64,000 nt of DNA. It comes from CAKAHY01 sp963522175. GTDB lineage: Bacteria > Bacillota > Clostridia > Lachnospirales > Lachnospiraceae. Shown in pieces: positions 26,501 to 36,047 of this stretch; the first letter of the stretch is position 1; each line of letters starts with the position of its first letter. The notes under the pieces were generated by a model, which did not search any database, was not told the DNA's origin, and saw nothing but the letters and a program-made list of their open reading frames with translations. Both the position numbers and the translations under genes were made by a program. The stretch covers positions 1 through 64,000 of the forward strand of contig CAUQXC010000005.1 in the NCBI GenBank assembly GCA_963522175.1, in the 5' to 3' direction.

Positions 26501-27742
26501 TTACTGTTGAGCTGCCTGTTCAAGAGTTTCTTTTACGTCCTTGTAGGCACTCGGATTAAACATCTCTTCAAAGCTCAAAGAAAGGTTCTCCGAAACCTCG
26601 GACCAATTTTTCTGTATAAAGCTTGCAGGAGTATATCCTGAGCTTTGCTTAAGCATTTCATAAAACGGTGCATAAGTGCTGTCATCCATTATCTTTTCAG
26701 ATTCTATTACACTCTCAAGTACCGGAAGCTCAAGACCTATTCTTGCTTTATTTGCTTCTTCACCTGTCCAGAACTTCATAAACTCCCAAGCCGCTTCCTT
26801 ATTCTTACTGTCTTTTGACATCGCTATACCCGAGGAACTGAGTATACTTACAGACGGATTTGAACCGAAATTCGGCAGCTTTGCAATGCCGTAATTCATC
26901 TTATCTTCATTTAAAGAATTTATAGCCCAAGAACCGTATATATACATAGCAGCCTGTCCCGCTCTGAATTCATCCGTGCCGTTACCTTCCGTTACAGCCG
27001 CTATTTCTTCTTTTGCCATATCTTGGAACATTTTAAATACTTCTTGCGATTTATCGGAGTCTATTTTTCCCTTCATCTCTCCCTTTTCATCACAATAAGC
27101 GGTTTTGTTGCTCCAAAGGTACATTTCAAAGTCATACGGATCCGGTTTCATTTGGAAAGCGAAACCTTTTGCATCCGTTTTCTCGGATATGGTTTTTGCC
27201 GCCGCTCTTAAATCATCCCATGTAAAATTCTCACCCGGCAGAGAAACACCCGCCTCTTCAAACAAATCTTTATTATAGAACAAGGCATGAGTCGTAAATC
27301 CTACAGGCATACCGTAAATCTTACCGTCTATCGAATTATAATCCCACAGAGCCGAGTAATAATTTTCCTTGAAATCCTCACCTTCCTTCTCTATATATGA
27401 GTCAAGAGGCTCAAGTCCCTCGTAATATGCCGGATAGTTCCACATATACATAAGATCCGGCGCATCCTTGGATCCCATACCTGCACTTATTTTGGTATCA
27501 AATTCTCTACCGTAAGCCTCAAGTACCACTTCAATATCATCATGTGCTTCATTAAACTTGTCTACAAGCTGTTGTTGCTTATCTATATCCTCCGCAACAT
27601 CCCATGAAGCAAATCTGACCTTCACCTTATCACTCTTAGACTCTCCGCCGCTGCCATTTTGGCTTCCACCTGCCGCACAAGCCGATAAAACCGCGGCTGC
27701 ACAAATAAGTGACATGCAACTCATAGCTATTTTCTTTTTCAT
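26501..27742 (-). CDS. Sugar ABC transporter substrate-binding lipoprotein
   Basis: This 413-aa protein has a lipoprotein signal with LSAC lipobox (Cys22) and a family 1 extracellular solute-binding domain (VRFASWDV near residue 42; DLMYMWNYPAYYEGLEPLD). It captures an oligosaccharide on the cell surface for the two permeases. It is the first gene of the operon, behind a sigma-A promoter and a palindromic operator, and is divergent from the GH2 gene. Confidence 0.9.
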   Translation of the reverse strand: MKKKIAMSCMSLICAAAVLSACAAGGSQNGSGGESKSDKVKVRFASWDVAEDIDKQQQLVDKFNEAHDDIEVVLEAYGREFDTKISAGMGSKDAPDLMYMWNYPAYYEGLEPLDSYIEKEGEDFKENYYSALWDYNSIDGKIYGMPVGFTTHALFYNKDLFEEAGVSLPGENFTWDDLRAAAKTISEKTDAKGFAFQMKPDPYDFEMYLWSNKTAYCDEKGEMKGKIDSDKSQEVFKMFQDMAKEEIAAVTEGNGTDEFRAGQAAMYIYGSWAINSLNEDKMNYGIAKLPNFGSNPSVSILSSSGIAMSKDSKNKEAAWEFMKFWTGEEANKARIGLELPVLESVIESEKIMDDSTYAPFYEMLKQSSGYTPASFIQKNWSEVSENLSLSFEEMFNPSAYKDVKETLEQAAQQ

Positions 27743-27756
27743 AGATACCTCCCAAT

Positions 27757-27769
27757 ATTTTAGTAAAAT
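27757..27769. promoter_or_regulatory. Candidate LacI-family operator at the importer promoter
   Basis: ATTTTA-G-TAAAAT is a 13-bp palindrome with one central base, immediately downstream of the importer -10, where a bound repressor would block transcription. The same core recurs at 27871-27888. Confidence 0.55.
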
Positions 27770-27770
27770 A

Positions 27771-27799
27771 ATTATAGTATTTACTATTTAAAAAGTAAA
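27771..27799 (-). promoter_or_regulatory. Sigma-A promoter of the ABC importer-GH65 operon
   Basis: Minus-strand -35 TTTACT (27794-27799), 17-bp spacer and consensus -10 TATAAT (27771-27776), about 30 bp before the binding-protein start codon. Confidence 0.8.
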
Positions 27800-27870
27800 T
27801 AAATACTCCCAAAACTTATTGATTTCAGCATTTTAAACAAATTTACTCCTTAGATTTTGTGCATAATCAC

Positions 27871-27888
27871 TTAGTAAAATTTTACTAA
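27871..27888. promoter_or_regulatory. Candidate LacI-family operator at the GH2 promoter
   Basis: TTAGTAAAATTTTACTAA is a perfect 18-bp palindrome ending 5 bp upstream of the GH2 -35. It shares TTTTACTAA with the site at the divergent importer promoter. The LacI-family gene at 31.9 kb is the obvious candidate binder. Confidence 0.65.
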
Positions 27889-27893
27889 AATAA

Positions 27894-27922
27894 TTGACTG
27901 AATATGGCTTATATGCTAATCT
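27894..27922 (+). promoter_or_regulatory. Extended -10 promoter of the GH2 operon
   Basis: Plus-strand -35 TTGACT (27894-27899), 17-bp spacer and -10 TAATCT (27917-27922) preceded by TGC (extended -10), about 55 bp before the GH2 start. Confidence 0.75.
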
Positions 27923-27977
27923 CTACTTGTTACTTAATTTATATAATATCACTTTTTACAGTGTTTCGGAGGTCAGT

Positions 27978-30974
27978 ATGATAAGGCAAAAAAAACGTTG
28001 GGAAGACGAAGAGCTTATAATGATAGGAAGAGAAGAGGCAAGGGCGGATTTTACTCACGGTCCCGAGTTTTCTAAGACCCTGAGTCTTAACGGCGAATGG
28101 AAATTCAAGTTTTTGGATGCCCCCGAATATTCTCCCGACGATTTTTTCGAACCGGACTTTGACGATAAGCTATGGGATACTATACAGGTTCCGTCCTGTT
28201 GGCAAAGAAAAGGCTACGGAAACAACCATTATACGGATGTGTGGTATTTATTCCCCATCAACCCGCCTTTCGTTCCTTCAAAAAATCCTACCGGAATATA
28301 CAGAAAATTCTTTAATATAGACCTCAAAAATTCCGAAGAAAAGATTATTCTGAGATTTGACGGAGTAAGCAGTGCCTTTGATCTCTGGGTAAACGGAAAG
28401 CATTTAGCTTACAGTAAAGTAAGCCGCCTCGGAAGCTCGTTCGATATTTCCGAATATGTAAATCAAGGAGAAAATCAGCTCAGCGTAAGGGTTTATCAGT
28501 GGTCGGACGGCTCTTATCTGGAATGTCAGGATATGTGGTGGCTGTCCGGAATCTTCAGAGATGTGTATTTGCTTTCAATCCCCAAAGACGGCATAAAAGA
28601 TATGCAGATTACGGCGGATTTTGATGCGGTCGCTCATACCGGCACACTGGATTTATACGCAACTTTATATAAAAAACAGGCGGTAGATGTCACTATAGAA
28701 TTATATAACTTAAATAATGAACTTGTTTTAAGGGAGAGCTGTACTTCGGATAAAGAAAACTTCAGATTTTGCAAAAGCGGACTTGAAGTCAAGCCTTGGA
28801 GCGCAGAAATTCCGAACCTGTATAAGCTTAAATTAATAATTGCCGACAACAAAAAAGCTGTGGATGAAGTTACAAGTTATGTAGGCTTCAGAAGAGTTTC
28901 TATTGAAAACGGGAAAATATGTATAAACGGTAAAGCCGTGCTTTTTAAAGGTGTAAACATGCACGACTTCTCCCCCGAAGGCGGTTTGACCGTCGATAAA
29001 GCCGTAATTGAAGAAGATATAAAGCTGATGAAGCGCCACAATATAAACGCCGTCAGATGTGCTCATTATCCCAAAGCATCCTATTTTTACGAGCTTTGTG
29101 ACAAATACGGCTTATACGTAATTGACGAAGCCGATTTGGAGAATCACGGTTTTGAATGGATAGAGCATTATAAATGGATTAATGAAGAAAAAAGCTGGGA
29201 AAATGCTTACGTCGACAGAGTAGAGAGAATGGTAAAAGAACACAGAAATCACCCCTCCATTGTTATGTGGTCTCTCGGAAACGAAGCATCAACCGGTGTC
29301 AATATAGAAGCTCAGGCAAGGGCTGTAAGAAGGCTGGACGGCAGTCGCCTTATACACTATGAAGGGGATATGAATGCCGATATCGGAGATGTTTATTCTA
29401 CAATGTATACGCGGCTTGACGGAATGCTTAAGATTGCGCTCGGAAACGATGCGCACAATAAACCTCACATTTTATGCGAATACGGACACAGTATGGGAGT
29501 AGGTCCCGGAAATCTCGAGGAATACAATGAATTATTCGAGAAATATGACAGGCTTCATGGAGGCTTTATATGGGAATGGTATGACCAAGGCTTAGCCGAA
29601 AAAGATGATAAGGGTAATACCGTCTATCGTTACGGCGGGGATTACGGCGATACGCCGAATAACGGCAATTTTTGTCTGGACGGATTGCTTGCCCCCGACA
29701 GAAGTATCTCCACCGGTCTCAAAAATTATAAGGAGATTATTTCACCGTTTAAGGCAAGTATATCGGATATAGAAAAAGGTGAAATCAGTGTGAAAAATAA
29801 AAATATTTTCGCAGACTCCTTTGATGTAAGCCTTATCTATAAAATTCATCAGGGTGAGAACTGCATTTTTGAGGGAAAGCTTCCGAATATTGATATAAAA
29901 GCCGGCTGTGAGGAAAAAATACTCATTCCCGATATTGCATCCGCATATAAATCCTTTAATAACAAAGAAAACTGTTATGCCGATATATCTTTTGTCTATA
30001 ATAAAGCTATGCCGTTTTGCGAAGAGTCGTATGAAATATCATTTGACCAACTTCTTATAAAAAATGCCGAAAAAAATGTGTGCATCAAATGCAAGGAAAT
30101 AAGCGGAAGCTCGGCTTGTAAAATTATTGATACTCCGACAAGCTTTGAAGTTATAGGAAATAACTACAGTGTCAAATTTGACAAGGTTAGCGGAGAGCTT
30201 CTCAGCCTTGAGAGCGAAAATACAAGCATCTTAAGTAAGGGACCTTCCTTAAATATGATGAGAGCCGCCATAGATAACGATATGTACAAGCTTGATGACT
30301 GGTACAAAAAATATTTTATACACAAGCAACAGGAACAAACCGAGTATTTTGAAGCTCATGAATATGAGGGCTTTGTAAAGGTTAGTATAGGCAAGCACTT
30401 TGCTCCTTTAAGCATGGCTTTCGGATTTAAAGCCGAATATAATTATTATATTTTTGCAAACAGAAAGATAACAATGAATTTGGAGCTTAAGGGCTTTAAA
30501 AAAACAAGCTTCGCCCCTGAATTTATCCCGAGAATAGGAATAGAACTTAAACTTCCTTCATCATTTTACAATGTAAAATGGCAGGGCTTGGGACCTGATG
30601 AAAACTATTCCGATATGAAAGCCCATGTTAAGCAGGGAGTGTATTCAAAGAATATAGACGAAATGAGTACAGTTTATGTAAAACCTCAGGAAAACGGGCA
30701 TCGTGAGGGAACCGAACGTATAGAGCTTGAAAGCGCAAAAAATACGCTTATTATAAATTCCGCACAGCAGATAGGCTTTAATGTTCATAATTACACTATC
30801 GAAGCCTTGGAAAAAGCGAAGCATTGGGAAGAACTGGAAACATGCGATGAGGTGATTTTGTATATTGACACCAAACACTCGGGTCTTGGCAGCGGATCCT
30901 GCGGTGAGGAACAGACCTATAAAAATAAGGTACGCTTAAATGACTACAGCCTCAATTTAAGCTTTGAATTTTAA
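27978..30974 (+). CDS. Glycoside hydrolase family 2 beta-galactosidase
   Basis: This 998-aa enzyme has the LacZ five-domain layout. The acid/base is Glu436 in SLGNEAS and the nucleophile Glu501 in LCEYGHSMG. The substrate-side motif GFIWEWYDQG and a C-terminal beta-galactosidase small-chain domain are also present. It hydrolyses terminal beta-galactosides. There is no signal peptide, so it is cytoplasmic and needs an importer. ATG 27978 is used because TCGGAGGT precedes it and the promoter lies just upstream; an in-frame start at 27894 falls on the promoter itself. EamA and LacI genes follow on the same strand. Confidence 0.92.
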   Translation: MIRQKKRWEDEELIMIGREEARADFTHGPEFSKTLSLNGEWKFKFLDAPEYSPDDFFEPDFDDKLWDTIQVPSCWQRKGYGNNHYTDVWYLFPINPPFVPSKNPTGIYRKFFNIDLKNSEEKIILRFDGVSSAFDLWVNGKHLAYSKVSRLGSSFDISEYVNQGENQLSVRVYQWSDGSYLECQDMWWLSGIFRDVYLLSIPKDGIKDMQITADFDAVAHTGTLDLYATLYKKQAVDVTIELYNLNNELVLRESCTSDKENFRFCKSGLEVKPWSAEIPNLYKLKLIIADNKKAVDEVTSYVGFRRVSIENGKICINGKAVLFKGVNMHDFSPEGGLTVDKAVIEEDIKLMKRHNINAVRCAHYPKASYFYELCDKYGLYVIDEADLENHGFEWIEHYKWINEEKSWENAYVDRVERMVKEHRNHPSIVMWSLGNEASTGVNIEAQARAVRRLDGSRLIHYEGDMNADIGDVYSTMYTRLDGMLKIALGNDAHNKPHILCEYGHSMGVGPGNLEEYNELFEKYDRLHGGFIWEWYDQGLAEKDDKGNTVYRYGGDYGDTPNNGNFCLDGLLAPDRSISTGLKNYKEIISPFKASISDIEKGEISVKNKNIFADSFDVSLIYKIHQGENCIFEGKLPNIDIKAGCEEKILIPDIASAYKSFNNKENCYADISFVYNKAMPFCEESYEISFDQLLIKNAEKNVCIKCKEISGSSACKIIDTPTSFEVIGNNYSVKFDKVSGELLSLESENTSILSKGPSLNMMRAAIDNDMYKLDDWYKKYFIHKQQEQTEYFEAHEYEGFVKVSIGKHFAPLSMAFGFKAEYNYYIFANRKITMNLELKGFKKTSFAPEFIPRIGIELKLPSSFYNVKWQGLGPDENYSDMKAHVKQGVYSKNIDEMSTVYVKPQENGHREGTERIELESAKNTLIINSAQQIGFNVHNYTIEALEKAKHWEELETCDEVILYIDTKHSGLGSGSCGEEQTYKNKVRLNDYSLNLSFEF

Positions 30975-31002
30975 AGCGCGGATATACTTAAAAAGGTAGA
31001 TT

Positions 31003-31872
31003 ATGAAGAAAACTTTAGGAATAATAGGACTTATAATCGTTACAATTATCTGGGGCGGCGGATTCGTGGCAAGCGATATAGCTTTAAACGAATTTAGCCC
31101 CTTTGAGATAATGAGTTTACGATTTTTAATTGCAAGCATATTAATGGGGGCATTCGCCTTAAAAAATCTGAAAAGCATAAGCAAGGACGAATTTATATAT
31201 GGTTCCATACTGGGGCTTGCCTTGTTTGCCGGATTTGCACTTCAAACCATAGGGCTTAAGTACACGACTCCCTCAAACAATGCCTTTCTCACGGCGACAA
31301 ATGTGGTTATGGTTCCGCTTATATCATATATCATCGGTAAAAAAAAGCTTAAGAAAGCGGATATAATAGGATCCTTTACAGCTTTAATCGGTGTGGGGGT
31401 ACTGTCTTTGCAAAATAATTTCTCTATAGGTATAGGGGATTTATTCACGCTTTTTTGCGCACTGGGCTTTGCTTTCCAAATATATTTAACCGGTATATTC
31501 GGAAAGAAAATAAGACCTTCAATATTAAATTTTTTGCAGATGTTTACGGCATTTTATTTATCGCTCATAGGACTTTTGTTCAGTCCTAAGCTTAATTTAT
31601 CCCTTTCAAAACAAGGAATTTCTGCTATAATTTATCTTGGAGTTGTGAGTACCGCTTTGTGCTATTTCCTGCAAACAGCAGCTCAAAAGCATGTGGACGA
31701 AACAAAATCGGCAATAATATTATCCATGGAGGCGGTATTCGGTACATTTTTCTCTATTATAATTTTGGGCGAAAGACTTAGTCTGAAAATGATAATAGGC
31801 GGGCTTATGATATTATCGGCGGTTTTAATATCGGAACTGCAATTCTCAGGAAAAAACTCATATCAAAAATAA
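31003..31872 (+). CDS. EamA-family (DMT) transporter
   Basis: This 289-aa membrane protein has ten hydrophobic segments in two EamA halves. It opens IIVTIIWGGGFVASDIALN and has the second-half signature YLGVVSTALCYFLQT. These drug/metabolite transporters export or exchange small metabolites; the substrate is unknown. It lies 28 bp after the GH2 gene and 20 bp before the LacI gene, so it is probably co-transcribed and could export a sugar product, which is speculative. Confidence 0.88.
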   Translation: MKKTLGIIGLIIVTIIWGGGFVASDIALNEFSPFEIMSLRFLIASILMGAFALKNLKSISKDEFIYGSILGLALFAGFALQTIGLKYTTPSNNAFLTATNVVMVPLISYIIGKKKLKKADIIGSFTALIGVGVLSLQNNFSIGIGDLFTLFCALGFAFQIYLTGIFGKKIRPSILNFLQMFTAFYLSLIGLLFSPKLNLSLSKQGISAIIYLGVVSTALCYFLQTAAQKHVDETKSAIILSMEAVFGTFFSIIILGERLSLKMIIGGLMILSAVLISELQFSGKNSYQK

Positions 31873-31892
31873 AAGCATACGGAGGAAGCTGT

Positions 31893-32882
31893 ATGGTAAC
31901 AATAAAGGACATTGCCGATAAAGCAAGGGTTTCCCAAGCAACGGTTTCAAGAGTCCTGAATCATGATGATACGTTAAACGTAAAGGAAACGACGAGAAAA
32001 CGCATCTTTGAGATTGCGGAAGAACTGGAATATTCCCGTAAAATCCCAAAAAAAGTTTCGAAGAAGCTCAAAATAGGAACATTTTACTCTTATTCTCCCG
32101 AAGAAGAGCTGGAAGACCCTTATTATCTTTGTATCCGTTTGGCTATTGAGAAAAAAATCAAACAGGAAGGACATAAAAATACGGTTTTATCGCTAAGTGC
32201 CGCTCAGGATACGATTAGTTCCCTTGACGGAGTTATATGCACGGGCACCTTCACCAAAAAGATGTTAAAAATTATAGACGCATGGAATAGGCCGAGTGTT
32301 TTTATAGATACATATTCGGGAACTCCGCATAGCGATACCATTACGGTAGATTATAAGACTGCGGTTCAAAGCATTTTGGACGAATTTATCAAAAACGGAC
32401 ATTCAAAAATAGGCTTTATAGGCGGAGCTGCCGAACACCCGGATGAGCTTGCTCGTGAAGATTCAAGATATACCGAGTTTTGTGATTACCTGAAAAAAGT
32501 CGGGATGTATAATGAAAAATATATTAAAATCGGTCCTTATAAAGCAAAATCCGGAAGGCTTCTTTTTAAAGAGCTGTATGCAGAAAATAATTTGCCTACC
32601 GCCATCTTTGCCTCAAACGACTCCGTGGCAAGCGGAATATACAGAGCCGCTTATGAGCTCGGTCTTGATATCCCGAATGATATAAGCGTAATAGGTTTCA
32701 ATGATATCCCCGGAGCAAAATATATGGTTCCGCCGCTGACAACCGTCAGAGTATATATGGAATTTATGGGGGAGCATGCCGTCGAGGTTCTTGAACATAA
32801 GATAAAAGACCTTCGGACAATAGGGGTTAAGGTTCTGGTTCCGACAAAACTTTATTCACGAGACAGCGTGAATAAAATATAG
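31893..32882 (+). CDS. LacI-family transcriptional regulator
   Basis: This 329-aa protein has a LacI helix-turn-helix (TIKDIADKARVSQATVSRVL, residues 3-22) and hinge, then a periplasmic-binding-protein-like effector domain ending near VLVPTKL. It is the last gene of the GH2 operon and probably represses both divergent arms of the locus through the TTTTACTAA palindromes at 27.76 and 27.88 kb. The likely inducer is a galactoside or its product. Confidence 0.9.
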   Translation: MVTIKDIADKARVSQATVSRVLNHDDTLNVKETTRKRIFEIAEELEYSRKIPKKVSKKLKIGTFYSYSPEEELEDPYYLCIRLAIEKKIKQEGHKNTVLSLSAAQDTISSLDGVICTGTFTKKMLKIIDAWNRPSVFIDTYSGTPHSDTITVDYKTAVQSILDEFIKNGHSKIGFIGGAAEHPDELAREDSRYTEFCDYLKKVGMYNEKYIKIGPYKAKSGRLLFKELYAENNLPTAIFASNDSVASGIYRAAYELGLDIPNDISVIGFNDIPGAKYMVPPLTTVRVYMEFMGEHAVEVLEHKIKDLRTIGVKVLVPTKLYSRDSVNKI

Positions 32883-32914
32883 GGAGCGCGAATATCCGCA
32901 CTCCCTATATTTAT
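32878..32914 (+). terminator. Terminator of the GH2-EamA-LacI operon
   Basis: A 9-bp stem TATAGGGAG / CTCCCTATA (32878-32886, 32901-32909), extended inward by GCG/CGC, overlaps the LacI stop codon. A T-rich tail follows. Confidence 0.8.
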
Positions 32915-32945
32915 TCTAATTATAACAAAAACTTTTTAGCTTCTC

Positions 32946-33341
32946 CTATTCATTCTTTGCATGCATAGCAATCTCAATACTGTCCATATATTCGCTCATG
33001 GACATATTAAACTTTTGGTAATCCGCTTCTTTAAACTCCTCCGTTGCTCCCGCAACATTAGCATATACAGCTCTTGTCTGATTGTAAAAAGTTATACTTA
33101 CCGGAACATTCAGTATCCCGGACATTCCTCTTATAGTCAAGCTTATATCCTCAGGCAGTTTTTTAATTTCCTTTTTATTCTTGATGTCTACTTTTTTATC
33201 ACCCACAAGAATTTCCGTCACATCATAAAAATCATACATTACATATACAGCTTCGCAAAGCTGTGCCCAAGAAACTCTGTAGGATAATCTCCATTCGGAT
33301 AAAAGCCAACCTTTTTCTTCCCTTACACCTATTAATAACAT
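32946..33341 (-). CDS. Hypothetical cytoplasmic protein
   Basis: This 131-aa protein has no signal peptide or membrane segment and no family I recognise. It opens MLLIGVREEKGWLLSEWRLS, has an acidic/lysine-rich middle and ends MDSIEIAMHAKNE. It is the last gene of a minus-strand cluster, 13 bp after the Fe-S aldo/keto reductase gene, so it may be co-transcribed with it. The GAGGGAAA before the start is an acceptable ribosome site. Confidence 0.6.
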   Translation of the reverse strand: MLLIGVREEKGWLLSEWRLSYRVSWAQLCEAVYVMYDFYDVTEILVGDKKVDIKNKKEIKKLPEDISLTIRGMSGILNVPVSITFYNQTRAVYANVAGATEEFKEADYQKFNMSMSEYMDSIEIAMHAKNE

Positions 33342-33354
33342 ATATTTCCCTCCT

Positions 33355-34467
33355 CTACGCTCCGAGTATATCAGTAAGCTCCTGCATATACCTCAGCACA
33401 TCAATATTTTGCGGGCAATGCCCCGTACAGGCTCCGCAAGCAATACAATCCGAAGCCTTTCCCCTAGACTCAAGCTCCGTAACACCTTCCTTAATCGCCC
33501 ACTGTCCGTCCGTTTTTCCCTTATTGTAAAGTTCAAGGTACTCCGGTATGTTGATTTCCAAAGGACAATCATCACAACAGTAGCGACATGAGGTACACGG
33601 TACAAGCATATTACTGTGGAATTTCTCGCAAACCTCCATTAAAAGCTTCTCATCTTCATCATTCAGACTCCCGGTATCCCCAAAGGTCCTTATATTATCC
33701 TTAAGCTGTTCCAAGTTGGACATTCCGCTTAAAACCACCCGGACATTCGGAAGTCTCCTAACCCACCTTAACGCCCAAGCCGCAATACTCCACTCGGGAT
33801 GCGCTTTTTTAAGCATAGCTTCCGTATCCGGTGTAAGATTGGCAAGTCTTCCTCCTCTCACAGGCTCCATAACCATTATAGGAATATTTCTCTCTGTAAG
33901 AATATTATATTCTTCTTTAGTATCGGCATAACTCCAATCAAAATAATTAATCTGAAGCTGCCCAAAGTCCCACTGCCTGTAATCCGCAAAGCTTCTCAGA
34001 TTTTCCACGGATGCATGAGACGAAAATCCGAGATATTTTATTCTGCCCTTTTCCTTTTGTTCGGCAAAATACTCAATACACCCACTGTCTATATACTGCT
34101 TCCACGTATCATCCGATATTGCATGAATGAGGTAAAAATCAATATAGTCCGTTCGGAGCCTTTCAAGCTGTTCCTCAAAGACAGCCTTGTAATCCGGACT
34201 TGCCGATATGAGGTATTTTGTAGCCAGATAATAACTATCTCTTTTATACTTTTTCATTGCCTCGCCCAAAAACTTCTCCGACTCTCCGCCGTGATAAATG
34301 TATGCCGTATCATAATAATTAATTCCGCTCTTCATGGCATAATCAATTATTTCCTGAGCCTTCTTGTAATCAATCGGCGAACTCGGATCTCTTCCCGTCA
34401 CGGGGAGACGCATATTCCCCATACCGAGTCCGGACAATACAATGTCTTTAAATCCTTTCATATCCAT
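33355..34467 (-). CDS. Aldo/keto reductase with C-terminal ferredoxin-type Fe-S domain
   Basis: This 370-aa protein has an aldo/keto reductase TIM barrel (~1-280; tetrad elements NYYDTAYIYHGGESE, YYLATK and YLIHAIS). Its C-terminal [4Fe-4S] domain carries cysteines in CTSCRYCCDDCP and CIACGACTGHCP. Such Fe-S-linked AKRs are common in clostridia and may couple carbonyl reduction to ferredoxin, but substrates are largely unknown. The second cluster motif is complete and the first has an extra cysteine. The PadR gene lies 30 bp upstream on the same strand and may control it. Confidence 0.88.
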   Translation of the reverse strand: MDMKGFKDIVLSGLGMGNMRLPVTGRDPSSPIDYKKAQEIIDYAMKSGINYYDTAYIYHGGESEKFLGEAMKKYKRDSYYLATKYLISASPDYKAVFEEQLERLRTDYIDFYLIHAISDDTWKQYIDSGCIEYFAEQKEKGRIKYLGFSSHASVENLRSFADYRQWDFGQLQINYFDWSYADTKEEYNILTERNIPIMVMEPVRGGRLANLTPDTEAMLKKAHPEWSIAAWALRWVRRLPNVRVVLSGMSNLEQLKDNIRTFGDTGSLNDEDEKLLMEVCEKFHSNMLVPCTSCRYCCDDCPLEINIPEYLELYNKGKTDGQWAIKEGVTELESRGKASDCIACGACTGHCPQNIDVLRYMQELTDILGA

Positions 34468-34497
34468 ATTGTTTTCCTCCTACATCCTTAGATATTA

Positions 34498-35106
34498 CTA
34501 AAGTATTCTTTCTCTAAGCTTTTTGAACCAGTCTATATTAAAAGCCGCCATAGCAACTCCGTAGTCCAGGGCTTCCATAGCAAATCTGCTTATTTCCCCG
34601 ATATTTTCGGACAGATTATTTTCTTTACCCAGAGCTTTGATTCTCTGTCCGTACTCCTTATCGGCAAGCAAGTATCTTTCAATTTCCGCCCTTTCAGCCT
34701 CCTTATCTATGGATTTTTTCAAGCTTTTCATTTCTTCATATTCCTTTTCCAAAGCAACTATGATCTTCTCAACAAGCTCCGCCTGTTCCTTTTTTGAAAC
34801 ATAACCCATAAAAAGAAGCTTTCCCACATCCTGATTTCTTGTCTTTGACATATCCGCCGGAATCTTTATCCAATCCAACAGAGCCGCTTGACCTTTATCT
34901 GTTATGGAATACCTTTTTTTATATACCCCTTTTTCAACAATCTCCTCAAAGGTGACCATCCGAAGCTCAAGCAGCTTCTTCAAAGCCGCCTGAATACTGC
35001 CCAGACTGTCACTGCACATAGACTTAAAGCTGGCTTTTATCGTAGTTCTAAGCTCGTAAGCCGTCATCCTGTGTATCATTAGGATCCCTAAGATTATCTT
35101 ATCCAT
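34498..35106 (-). CDS. PadR-family transcriptional regulator
   Basis: This 202-aa protein has a PadR winged helix near the N-terminus (MDKIILGILMIHRMTAYELR) and a helical Vir_act_alpha_C-type dimerisation tail. ATG 35106 is used because AAGGAGG precedes it by 6 nt; a longer frame from 35157 has no ribosome site. PadR regulators usually repress their own and adjacent genes in response to aromatic or xenobiotic ligands; here the adjacent gene is the Fe-S aldo/keto reductase. Confidence 0.87.
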   Translation of the reverse strand: MDKIILGILMIHRMTAYELRTTIKASFKSMCSDSLGSIQAALKKLLELRMVTFEEIVEKGVYKKRYSITDKGQAALLDWIKIPADMSKTRNQDVGKLLFMGYVSKKEQAELVEKIIVALEKEYEEMKSLKKSIDKEAERAEIERYLLADKEYGQRIKALGKENNLSENIGEISRFAMEALDYGVAMAAFNIDWFKKLRERIL

Positions 35107-35165
35107 ATTATACCTCCTTGCATACCTTATAGTAACATACCTTTGGTAATAGTGCAAATAAGATT

Positions 35166-36047
35166 TTATATTTTTAGGATCTCTCCTATATCACCGGCTA
35201 TGCAAATGCTTCTATCTTCAATATCCGCCGGACAAAACGCCTCCGCATAATTTATACAGGCATATACAGCCTTTTCATTCAATTTTGTCATCCGCCAGAA
35301 AGGATATTTAATAATCATAGGAGTGTTTTTACCTACTCCCAATTCCAAGAATAGAACATGCTTATTTTTATTTTCTTCAAGAAAATTATAATAAGCCCGC
35401 GATGCTGCGTGCCAGCCCTCATCTTCTACAAACGAGCTGTCCACCCTAAGGTTCGGCATCACATCCGAATTGTCATCGGGACATTTAGGAATAAGGCTTG
35501 GCGGTATTTGCATAGCTATTTTTTTATTATCAGGCACACAAAACACTCCATTTTCATCTCTGATAAAACCTTGGGCTTCCATCGCCTTCATGACCCAAGC
35601 TTCATTATCATAGGTCTTTTGAAGCTCAGGATTCACACTTTGGAACAGACCGTAATCCCCTTGCGTGTAGAATAATCGTTTTTTGTCAAAACCGGCTCTC
35701 TGAAACTGATGGTCAACGTTTGTGGTAATGACAAAATAATTCTTATCTTTTACAAGAGAAAGCAAATCTTTGTAAACCGGCTTCGGCGGCTCAATATACC
35801 TGTTAAAATATATATGTCTTGCCCACCACGCCCATTTTATTTCACTGTCGGGAAAGGGATAAAAACCTCCCGAATAAATATCCTTAATTCCGTATTTTTT
35901 CTCAAAATCAAAAAAATATTTTTCGAAACGCTCACCGCTGTAGCTTAAGCCGGCGGATGTTGACAAGCCCGAACCGGCACCGATTACAATAGCCTCGGCA
36001 TTTTGAATTTCATTTTTCAGCAGACTTTCATTGCAATAATTCTTCAT
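35166..36047 (-). CDS. Class-M-type sirtuin (SirTM-like)
   Basis: This 293-aa SIR2-fold protein has the NAD-binding GAGSGLSTSAGLSYSG stretch and TTNVDHQF (His113) in place of the usual TQNIDxLH. This and the immediate macrodomain partner are hallmarks of class M sirtuins, which are mono-ADP-ribosyltransferases in Staphylococcus and Streptococcus. The classical CxxC pairs of deacetylase zinc sites are not evident. I place the start at ATG 36047, overlapping the macrodomain stop by 20 nt, rather than at 36077; coupling supports joint expression. The usual partners GcvH-L and LplA2 are absent here, so the substrate is unknown. Confidence 0.8.
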   Translation of the reverse strand: MKNYCNESLLKNEIQNAEAIVIGAGSGLSTSAGLSYSGERFEKYFFDFEKKYGIKDIYSGGFYPFPDSEIKWAWWARHIYFNRYIEPPKPVYKDLLSLVKDKNYFVITTNVDHQFQRAGFDKKRLFYTQGDYGLFQSVNPELQKTYDNEAWVMKAMEAQGFIRDENGVFCVPDNKKIAMQIPPSLIPKCPDDNSDVMPNLRVDSSFVEDEGWHAASRAYYNFLEENKNKHVLFLELGVGKNTPMIIKYPFWRMTKLNEKAVYACINYAEAFCPADIEDRSICIAGDIGEILKI

